In this document: in pieces, positions 33,809 through 39,705 of the stretch
How the letters are laid out: each line of letters opens with the position of its first letter
Numbering within the stretch: position 1 is the first letter of the stretch
Source of the DNA: Planctomycetota bacterium
Lineage (GTDB): Bacteria > Planctomycetota > Phycisphaerae > FEN-1346 > JAACEH01
Assembly: GCA_016935955.1 (NCBI GenBank)
Contig: JAFGPY010000135.1
Location: 1-39,705 of the forward strand
DNA: 39,705 nucleotides
Reading direction: 5' to 3'
Made by a program: the position numbers and the translations under genes
The notes under the pieces: generated by a model
The model's input: the letters and a program-made list of their open reading frames with translations, nothing else
Database searches by the model: none
Told to the model about the DNA's origin: nothing

Positions 33809-33869
33809 TCGGTTCGCCGCGCACGCTCTCATGAGCCAAAAGCCGCGTCCGAGGCCTCTCGCAAGGCGA

Positions 33870-35786
33870 TCACCCGAGCACGCCCTGCTCGCGAAGGAGG
33901 GTCATGACACGATCCACGCACGCCTCGGCCGACAGTTCGTGCGTCGCCAACTCCAGGTCGGGCGATTCGGGCGGCTCGTAGGGGGCCGTTACGCCCGAGA
34001 AATGGACAATTTCGCCGCTGCGGGCTTTCGCGTACACCGCGGGCTTCCGCTCGGCGCACACCTCGACCGGCGCCGACAGGTAGACCTCGACGAACCGCCC
34101 CGCCCCGACGGTTTCGCGGGCTCGGCGGCGGTCGTCGCCGTAGGGCGACAGGAACGCGCACAGGACGATCAGCCCGGCATCGTTCATCAGGCGGGCTACC
34201 TCGGCCGCGCGGCGGATGTTCTCGCTGCGGTCCTCGGCGCTGAAATCCAGGTCGCGGCTGAAACTGAGCCGCGCGTTCTCGCCGTCAAGAACCATCACGT
34301 GCCGTCCGGCATCGAAAAGACGCTTCTCCAGCATCTGGGCCACGGTCGTCTTGCCCGAGCCCGTCAGTCCCGTCAGCCAGACGGTCACTGGCTTCTGCCC
34401 CAGTCGCACGGCCCGCTCCTGGGGCGTCACCAGCCCGGCTCGCCGCTCGACGTGCTCGCTTCGCGGCTCGCTCCGCCAGCGCTCGGATGTGTGGACATAG
34501 TCGCTCGGCTCGCGCTGGATGATCATTCCCGCGCCGACCGTGTTGTTGGTCACGCGATCGATCACGATCAGGGCCCCGGTCGCGCGGTTGCGGTTGTAGG
34601 CGTCGTACATGATCGGGCGGTTCAGCGTCAGCACCACGCGGCCGATCTCGTTCAGGTTCAGCACCTCGGCATCGAGGCGGTGCATCGTGTTGACGTCCAT
34701 CCGATAGCGCAGCTCGCCGACCGTGCCGCCGACGGTCTGCGTGCAATGCTTCACGAGATACTGCTTGCCCGGCTTCATCGGCTCCTCGGCCATCCAGACG
34801 AGCATGGCCTCGACCGTGTTGCCGACCTGCGGCACGTTGTGCACGTGGACAAGCATGTTGCCGCGGCTGACGTCGATCTCGCGGTCCAGCTCCACGGTGA
34901 CGGCCAGCGGCGGGAAGGCCTCGGTGAGGTCGCCGTCGAAGGTAGCGATACGCCGCACCCGGCCGCGCGTGCCGGACGGCAGCGACATCACCTCGTCGCC
35001 CGGCCGCAGCACGCCCGAGGCCACGGTGCCCATGTAGCCGCGGAACGTCGCGTCCGGACGCCAGGCATACTGCACCGGCAGCCGCAGGTCGATCAGGTTG
35101 CGGTCGCTGGCCACGTGGACCGTCTCCAGGTGGTTCAGCAGCGTCGAGCCCTGGTACCACGGCATCTGCTCGCTGCGGCGGACCACGTTGTCGCCCCTCA
35201 GGGCGCTGACCGGGATGAACGTCAGGTCCCTGGCTTCGACCTTGGCCGCGAAGTCCGAGAACTCGTCGCGGATGCGGTTAAAGACGGTCTCGTCGTAGTC
35301 CACCAGGTCCATCTTGTTGACCGTGACCACCAGGTGCGGAATGCCCAGCAGCGCACCGATGAAGGCGTGCCGCCGCGACTGCGTCTGCACCCCGAGGGTG
35401 GCGTCGATCAGGATGACCATCAGGTCGGCCGTCGAGGCTCCCGTGGCCATGTTGCGCGTGTACTGCTCGTGCCCCGGCGTGTCGGCGATGATGAACTTGC
35501 GCCGCGGCGTCGAGAAGTAGCGGTAGGCCACGTCGATCGTGATGCCCTGCTCGCGCTCGGCCTTCAGCCCGTCGGTCACCAGGGCCAGGTCCATCTCGCC
35601 AGTCTCCTGCGAGTCCGACCGCCGCGACAGGTTGCGGATCGACGCCAACTGGTCCTCGTAGATGCCCTTGGACTCCAGCAGCAGCCGGCCGATCAGCGTA
35701 CTCTTGCCGTCGTCCACGCTGCCGGCCGTGACGAACCGCAGCAGGTTCTTGTGCTCGTTCTGGCGGATCAGTTCCAGGGCGTCCAT
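33870..35786 (-). CDS. cysNC: bifunctional sulfate adenylyltransferase subunit 1 / APS kinase (CysNC)
   Basis: A 638-residue fusion. The N-terminal CysN GTPase (about 1-430) has GSVDDGKST (22-30), DTPGHEQYTRNM and TVNKMDLVDY, followed by EF-Tu-like beta domains. It should couple GTP hydrolysis to APS formation by CysD. The C-terminal APS kinase domain (about 450-638) has an intact P-loop GLTGSGKTT and ENIRRAAEVARL, but the expected [10 protein letters not shown] reads DGENARLSFS and the RDPKG lid reads RKPAV. These differ from the stand-alone CysC at 36697-37335. The fused kinase may therefore be weak or altered; this is inference. The ATG follows the cysD stop by 2 bases. Confidence 0.94.
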   Translation of the reverse strand: MDALELIRQNEHKNLLRFVTAGSVDDGKSTLIGRLLLESKGIYEDQLASIRNLSRRSDSQETGEMDLALVTDGLKAEREQGITIDVAYRYFSTPRRKFIIADTPGHEQYTRNMATGASTADLMVILIDATLGVQTQSRRHAFIGALLGIPHLVVTVNKMDLVDYDETVFNRIRDEFSDFAAKVEARDLTFIPVSALRGDNVVRRSEQMPWYQGSTLLNHLETVHVASDRNLIDLRLPVQYAWRPDATFRGYMGTVASGVLRPGDEVMSLPSGTRGRVRRIATFDGDLTEAFPPLAVTVELDREIDVSRGNMLVHVHNVPQVGNTVEAMLVWMAEEPMKPGKQYLVKHCTQTVGGTVGELRYRMDVNTMHRLDAEVLNLNEIGRVVLTLNRPIMYDAYNRNRATGALIVIDRVTNNTVGAGMIIQREPSDYVHTSERWRSEPRSEHVERRAGLVTPQERAVRLGQKPVTVWLTGLTGSGKTTVAQMLEKRLFDAGRHVMVLDGENARLSFSRDLDFSAEDRSENIRRAAEVARLMNDAGLIVLCAFLSPYGDDRRRARETVGAGRFVEVYLSAPVEVCAERKPAVYAKARSGEIVHFSGVTAPYEPPESPDLELATHELSAEACVDRVMTLLREQGVLG

Positions 35787-35788
35787 CG

Positions 35789-36700
35789 CTAGAAGTATCC
35801 CTCGCGCTTCTTCTCTTCCATCGAGCCGTCGCCGCTCTCGGAATCGACGGCCCGGTTCTCGCGTTCGCTCTTGCGGGCCAGCATCGTCTCCTCGACGATC
35901 TCCAGCAACGTCGTGGCCTTCGACCGCACGGCCCCGGTGCAGAGCTGGCAGCCCAACGTCCGGAACCGGCACCACAGCGTCTCAACCTTCTCGCCCGGTC
36001 GCGGCTTGATCGGCCCGCTGTTCAGCAGCAGCATCCCGTCGCGGTGCACCACCTCGCGCTCGGCGGCGAAGTACAGCGGCACCATCGGGATGTTCTCGAC
36101 GTGGATGTAGGTCCAGATGTCCAGCTCGGTCCAGTTCGACAGCGGGAACACGCGGAACGATTCACCCTTGTTATGCCGCGCGTTGTAGAGGTTCCACAGC
36201 TCGGGCCGCTGCCCCTTCGGGTCCCACTGCATGAACGAGTCGCGGAACGAGAAGATGCGTTCCTTGGCCCGCGACTTCTCCTCGTCGCGCCGCGCGCCGC
36301 CGAAGGCCGCATCGAACCCGTGCTTCCGCAGCGCCTGAATCAGGCCCTGCGTCTTCAGCAGGTTCGAGCACTTCGTGCACGTCCAGTTGGCCGGATCGTG
36401 CCCGACCTCGGCCAGGGCGTCCTCGTTCTTGTGGACGATCAACTCGGCCCCGATCTCCCGCGTGAACCGCTCGCGGAAATCGTACATGGCCTGGAACTTG
36501 AACGTCGTGTCCACGTGCATCAGCGGGAACGGGAACTTGCCCGGCGCGAAGGCCTTCTGCGCCAGGCGGACCATCACCGACGAATCCTTGCCGATCGAAT
36601 AGAGCATCACCGGACGCTCGAACTCCGCCACCACCTCGCGGATGATGTGGATGCTCTCGGCCTCCAGTTGCCTCAGATGGCTGATGTTGTACTGCGTCAC
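35789..36700 (-). CDS. cysD: sulfate adenylyltransferase subunit 2 (CysD)
   Basis: A 303-residue PP-loop enzyme that should form adenosine 5'-phosphosulfate (APS) from ATP and sulfate with CysN. The PP-loop is in [11 protein letters not shown] (about 33-43), and [19 protein letters not shown] is the other diagnostic segment. [20 protein letters not shown] and [10 protein letters not shown] are typical. The start is GTG at 36700, overlapping the cysC stop by 4 bases. Length fits the family (about 300). It is the middle gene of cysC-cysD-cysNC. The trio supplies APS/PAPS either for sulfate assimilation or for sulfation. Confidence 0.95.
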   Translation of the reverse strand: MTQYNISHLRQLEAESIHIIREVVAEFERPVMLYSIGKDSSVMVRLAQKAFAPGKFPFPLMHVDTTFKFQAMYDFRERFTREIGAELIVHKNEDALAEVGHDPANWTCTKCSNLLKTQGLIQALRKHGFDAAFGGARRDEEKSRAKERIFSFRDSFMQWDPKGQRPELWNLYNARHNKGESFRVFPLSNWTELDIWTYIHVENIPMVPLYFAAEREVVHRDGMLLLNSGPIKPRPGEKVETLWCRFRTLGCQLCTGAVRSKATTLLEIVEETMLARKSERENRAVDSESGDGSMEEKKREGYF

Positions 36701-37335
36701 GTGCCTGCTCCGTCATCGTCCGGCGGCGACAGGAACCGCCGCTCGGCCAGCAACTGAACCATGGCCTCGACACATTGGCCGACGTCCTGCCGCCCGGTGT
36801 CCAGCGACAGGTCCGCCGACTCGGGCCGCTCGTACGGCGCGTCGACGCCCGTAAACTCCTCAAGCTCCCCGCTGCGGGCCTTCCTGTACAGGCCCTTCGG
36901 GTCCCGCTGCTCGCACAACTCCAGGGGCGTATCCAGGAAGACTTCCAGGAACCGTCCCGGGCCGACGGCCTTGCGAGCCCCGGCCCGGCCCTCGCGGTAC
37001 GGCGAGATGAACGCCGTCACCACGATCAGTCCGGCCTCGGCCATCAGGGCCGCCACCTCGCCGATGCGGCGGATGTTCTCGTCGCGGTCGGCCGCCGAAA
37101 AACCCAGGTCCGAGTTCAGCCCGTGCCGCACGTTGTCGCCGTCGAGCACGAAAACCAGCCGTCCGGCCTCATGGAGCCGCGACTCGAGGGCCCGGGCCAC
37201 GGTCGACTTACCCGACCCGCTGAGCCCCGTCAGCCAGACCACGCAGCCGCGCTGCCCCAGCAAACAACCGCGGTCGGCCGCTGTGACCGACCCGGCATGC
37301 CACGTGAGGTTGTCCGACCGAACCTTCTTGGCCAC
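36697..37335 (-). CDS. cysC: adenylylsulfate (APS) kinase (CysC)
   Basis: A 212-residue kinase that makes PAPS from APS and ATP. The typical N terminus [10 protein letters not shown] leads to P-loop GLSGSGKST (37-45). [40 protein letters not shown] and FTGVDAPYE are all canonical. The GTG at 37335 is preferred (GGAAGG about 6 bases upstream, matching family length); a TTG at 37377 is an alternative. It lies upstream of cysD, with overlapping ends. It partly duplicates the kinase domain in cysNC. The 189-base gap above it has a weak -10-like TAGAAT on the minus strand (plus 37377-37382) but no good -35. Confidence 0.94.
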   Translation of the reverse strand: MAKKVRSDNLTWHAGSVTAADRGCLLGQRGCVVWLTGLSGSGKSTVARALESRLHEAGRLVFVLDGDNVRHGLNSDLGFSAADRDENIRRIGEVAALMAEAGLIVVTAFISPYREGRAGARKAVGPGRFLEVFLDTPLELCEQRDPKGLYRKARSGELEEFTGVDAPYERPESADLSLDTGRQDVGQCVEAMVQLLAERRFLSPPDDDGAGT

Positions 37336-37524
37336 GTCCGCCTTCCGGCCCCTCGGGGCCCGTCTGAAGCGTCGCAATTCTAATAGATCAGGCCCCTGGA
37401 ATCACGCCTTTTCCGACCGGGCAGGGGCAGGTGCCATGGGCCGCTCGCGGCCATGGGGACCGCACGGCGGCACGAGACGCGTCGTGGCACACTCGAAAGG
37501 CCACCACGGCATGGACAGCGCGCA

Positions 37525-38493
37525 TCACCCCGCCCTGTGTGCCGCGATGATGGATTTCAGGGACTCTTTCAGCGTGAAGTGCGGCCACTGATCGCCGAGC
37601 ACCGCCCGGGCCCGGGCAATCGACGGGCAGCGGCGGCCCATGTCGTCAATGGCCTCGCCGTAGGCCTGCTCGTAGCTGACGGGCCGGCACACACTCGACG
37701 ACTGCGTCAGGCCGATGACCACCGTCGCCAGGTCGGCGATGCTGATCTCGTGGTCGCCGCCGATGTTGAACGTCTGCGGCTCCGGGCCGGCCGTCTGCGT
37801 CAGGCGGTGAATCGCCTCGACCATGTCGCGGACGTCGATGAAAGCCCGCGTCTGGCGGCCGGTGCCGTAGACCTCCAGCGGCTCGCCCTGCAGGGCGGCG
37901 CTGACGAATCGCGGCACGACCATGCCGTAAGACCCCACCTGCCGCGGGCCGATCGTGTTGAACAGTCGCCCGATGACCAGCGGCAGGCCGTGCTCGCGGG
38001 CGTAGGCCATGGCCAGAAACTCGGCCACGGCCTTGCTGCAGGCGTAGCCCCAGCGGCAGAAGCGGCTCGAGCCGATCAGCAGGTCGTCGTCCTCGTCGAA
38101 CGGAATGCGGTCGCTCTTGCCGTAGACCTCGCTGGACGAGGCCAGGAAGAACCGTGCCCCGACCCTGGCCGTCTCGGCCAGAAGCGTCTCGGTGCCGCGA
38201 ACGTTCGTCTCCAGCGTCCGCACCGGCTGGGCGACGATCAGCGTCACGCCGACCGCGGCCGCAAGGTGGTAGACCTCGTCGGCCCCCTTGACGGCGGAAG
38301 CAACGAGGGCAGCGTCGGTGACGCTGCCCTCGATCACGGTCAGTCTCTTGTCCGCGGCCACGGCGGCAAGGTTCTCGCGGCGGCCGGTCGAGAAGTCGTC
38401 CAGCACGCGGACCGTCGTGCCCTCGCTCAACAGCCTCTCGACCAGGTGCGATCCGATGAATCCGGCGCCGCCGGTAACCAGGGCCGTTGTCAC
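37525..38493 (-). CDS. extended SDR NAD-dependent epimerase/dehydratase
   Basis: A 322-residue nucleotide-sugar enzyme. The NAD loop is TGGAGFIGSH (7-16). The catalytic tyrosine and lysine are Y150 and K154 in WGYACSKAVAEF, and ASSSEVYG precedes them. FIDVRDMVEAIHRL and TFNIGGDHEISI are usual for UDP-sugar 4-epimerases, dehydratases and UDP-glucuronate decarboxylases. The GTG start at 38493 has GGAG 5 bases upstream. It follows the aminotransferase gene by 19 bases, so the two may make a 4-amino or 3-amino sugar, or act on separate sugars. The exact reaction cannot be assigned from these motifs. Confidence 0.9.
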   Translation of the reverse strand: MTTALVTGGAGFIGSHLVERLLSEGTTVRVLDDFSTGRRENLAAVAADKRLTVIEGSVTDAALVASAVKGADEVYHLAAAVGVTLIVAQPVRTLETNVRGTETLLAETARVGARFFLASSSEVYGKSDRIPFDEDDDLLIGSSRFCRWGYACSKAVAEFLAMAYAREHGLPLVIGRLFNTIGPRQVGSYGMVVPRFVSAALQGEPLEVYGTGRQTRAFIDVRDMVEAIHRLTQTAGPEPQTFNIGGDHEISIADLATVVIGLTQSSSVCRPVSYEQAYGEAIDDMGRRCPSIARARAVLGDQWPHFTLKESLKSIIAAHRAG

Positions 38494-38512
38494 CTCGTCT
38501 CCCCCCGGCCGC

Positions 38513-39613
38513 CTACAGGGCCTCAATCACGCTGGCCGCGACGTAGTCCTTCATCTCGTCGGTCAGTTCCGGGTAGATCGGAATGGCCACCGTCTCCCTG
38601 GTCGCCTTCTCGGCCTCGGGCATCGCGCCTTCCTTGTAGCCGAGGTAGGCGAAGCATTCCTGAACGTGCAGCGGCAACGGATAGTAGATCTCGCAGCCGA
38701 TCTTCTTCTCTTTCAGGTGAGCCATCACCTTGTCGCGGTTCGGCACGCGGATGACGTACTGGTTGTAGATCGTGTAGTTCCACTCCTCGATGTGCGGCGT
38801 CACCACGCCGTCGACGCCGGCGAACTTCTTGTCGTAGTACGCGGCGTTGGCCCGGCGACCTTCGTGCCACTCGGGCAGGTACTTCAGCTTGATGATCAGG
38901 ACGGCCGCCTGAATCGGGTCGAGGCGGAAGTTGCCGCCGACGTACTTGTGGAAGTACTTCGGCTTGGAGCCGTGATTGCGCATGATCGTGCAACGCTCGG
39001 CGAAGGCCGCATCGTTCGAGACGACCATGCCGCCGTCGCCCACGCCGCCGAGGTTCTTCGACGGGAAAAACGAGAAGCAGCCGCACGTGCCGATCGAGCC
39101 GGCCTTCTTGCCGCGGTACTCGGAGCCGATGCTCTGGGCGGCGTCCTCGACGACGGCGATCTTGCGGTCGCAGGCCGCGGCCATGATCGGGTCCATGTCG
39201 GCCATCTGGCCGTACAGGTGAACCGGGATGATGGCCTTGGTCTTGTCGGTGATGGCCGCGGGAATCAGCTTCGGGTTGATGTTGTAGGTCTTCGGGTCGA
39301 TGTCCACGAAGACCGGCGTGGCCCCGGTGCGGGCGATGCAGCCGGCCGTGGCGAAGAACGTGTAAGGTGTGGTGATGACCTCGTCGCCCGGGCCGATGTC
39401 CAGGCTCATCAGGGCGTTGAGGATGGCGTCGGTGCCGCTGGAGGCGCCGATGGCGAACTGGCAATTGCTATAGGCGGCGACGGCTTTCTCCAGGGCGGTC
39501 ACCTTGGGCCCGCCGATGCACTGCTGGCTTTCGAGCACTTCGTCGATCGCCGGACGGACTTCATCGCGAAGCTTGGCGTACTGCGCCTTAAGATCCAGAA
39601 GAGGAACTTCCAT
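38513..39613 (-). CDS. DegT/DnrJ/EryC1/StrS-family sugar aminotransferase
   Basis: A 366-residue PLP enzyme with the lysine at K186 in [27 protein letters not shown] (about 56-68), [14 protein letters not shown] and [11 protein letters not shown] are conserved. The C-terminal [16 protein letters not shown] is like WbpE/FdtB-type 3-amino-sugar aminotransferases, which act on 3-keto sugars. AAGGAG lies 7 bases before the ATG. It is upstream of the SDR gene and downstream of the truncated epimerase gene. It differs from the other aminotransferase at 3562-4680, so the island probably makes at least two aminated sugars. Confidence 0.92.
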   Translation of the reverse strand: MEVPLLDLKAQYAKLRDEVRPAIDEVLESQQCIGGPKVTALEKAVAAYSNCQFAIGASSGTDAILNALMSLDIGPGDEVITTPYTFFATAGCIARTGATPVFVDIDPKTYNINPKLIPAAITDKTKAIIPVHLYGQMADMDPIMAAACDRKIAVVEDAAQSIGSEYRGKKAGSIGTCGCFSFFPSKNLGGVGDGGMVVSNDAAFAERCTIMRNHGSKPKYFHKYVGGNFRLDPIQAAVLIIKLKYLPEWHEGRRANAAYYDKKFAGVDGVVTPHIEEWNYTIYNQYVIRVPNRDKVMAHLKEKKIGCEIYYPLPLHVQECFAYLGYKEGAMPEAEKATRETVAIPIYPELTDEMKDYVAASVIEAL

Positions 39614-39657
39614 GTCGGTCTCCTTCCCAGTGCCGGCTTGGCCGCACGGGCCAGCCG

Positions 39658-39705
39658 CTAGAGGTTCTCTCGATACCAGTCGATTGCTCGGTGCAATCCT
39701 TCCTG
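39658..39705 (-). CDS. 3' end of a probable SDR sugar-nucleotide epimerase/dehydratase (cut by the window edge)
   Basis: The reverse strand from the window edge reads [15 protein letters not shown] followed by TAG at 39658-39660. EGL..x(2)IDWYRENL is a common C terminus of NAD-dependent epimerases and dehydratases of nucleotide sugars. Only 15 residues are present, so product and frame are a guess from this tail. It is 44 bases upstream of the aminotransferase start. Confidence 0.55.
   Translation of the reverse strand, partial: QEGLHRAIDWYRENL

Noticed and set aside
33765..35792. 675-codon open frame on the plus strand opposite cysNC
   Set aside because: It is antisense to an unmistakable CysNC gene, is rich in Arg, Val, His and Gln as expected of a GC-rich shadow, and matches no known family.
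37436..37454. short hairpin around ATGGGCCGC / GCGGCCAT upstream of cysC
   Set aside because: Imperfect, no T-run, and no placement relative to a start or stop that suggests regulation.
1..39705. CRISPR array, integrase, transposase or plasmid origin
   Set aside because: No regularly spaced direct repeats and no such gene are recognisable on either strand.

Overview
The window is a GC-rich bacterial chromosome segment dominated by one extracellular-polysaccharide (EPS) biosynthesis island. There is no rRNA or other direct taxonomic marker. The TIGR03790-type secreted protein, the XrtA/PEP-CTERM-type deacetylases, the high GC and the overall gene style suggest Planctomycetota (perhaps Phycisphaerae) or a neighbouring PVC or Acidobacteria-like lineage. 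This is an inference of moderate strength. All protein genes but one lie on the minus strand, so the island is transcribed from high to low coordinates. No gene-free stretch exceeds about 220 bases.

Layout from high to low coordinate, in the direction of transcription. At 39.7-36.7 kb there is the 3' tip of a sugar-nucleotide epimerase, a DegT/DnrJ-type sugar aminotransferase, an extended SDR epimerase/dehydratase and stand-alone APS kinase (cysC). At 36.7-33.9 kb follow cysD and a fused cysNC, so the region makes APS/PAPS. At 33.7-27.8 kb a unit with its own promoter carries wecB, a deacetylase-like protein, a GNAT protein, a Wzx-type flippase and a FemAB/GNAT-like protein. At 27.7-18.8 kb a unit starting from a near-consensus promoter carries a Wzy/O-antigen-ligase-type protein, two glycosyltransferases, a bi-domain oxidoreductase, a WbuB-like glycosyltransferase and an ATP-grasp ligase. 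At 18.7-17.7 kb is a SAM methyltransferase with its own promoter. At 15.5-17.7 kb is the only plus-strand gene, a heparinase II/III-type protein with a promoter and a possible terminator. At 15.3-3.6 kb are glycosyltransferases, two XrtA-type polysaccharide deacetylases, a GNAT protein, a methyltransferase, a PglC-like phosphoglycosyl transferase, an ATP-grasp/HAD pair, a WecA-like transferase and a second DegT aminotransferase. The left end carries pgpA, a large secreted TIGR03790 protein and tRNA-Gln(CTG).

Inferred joint function. The sugar-nucleotide enzymes (wecB, two aminotransferases, SDR, bi-domain oxidoreductase) prepare amino or deoxy sugars. A WecA-like and a PglC-like enzyme start glycan chains on polyprenyl phosphate, and six GT-B glycosyltransferases extend them. 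Methyl, acyl, deacetylase and perhaps amide-ligase enzymes decorate the repeat unit, and Wzx/Wzy-type proteins flip and polymerise it. Not seen in the window are Wza/Wzc export proteins, an exosortase, PEP-CTERM substrates and any sulfotransferase that would use the PAPS. The most unusual points are the sulfate-activation block inside the EPS island with a divergent fused kinase domain, the two ATP-grasp ligases with FemAB/GNAT partners, the exosortase-linked families without an exosortase, and several structured inverted repeats between genes.
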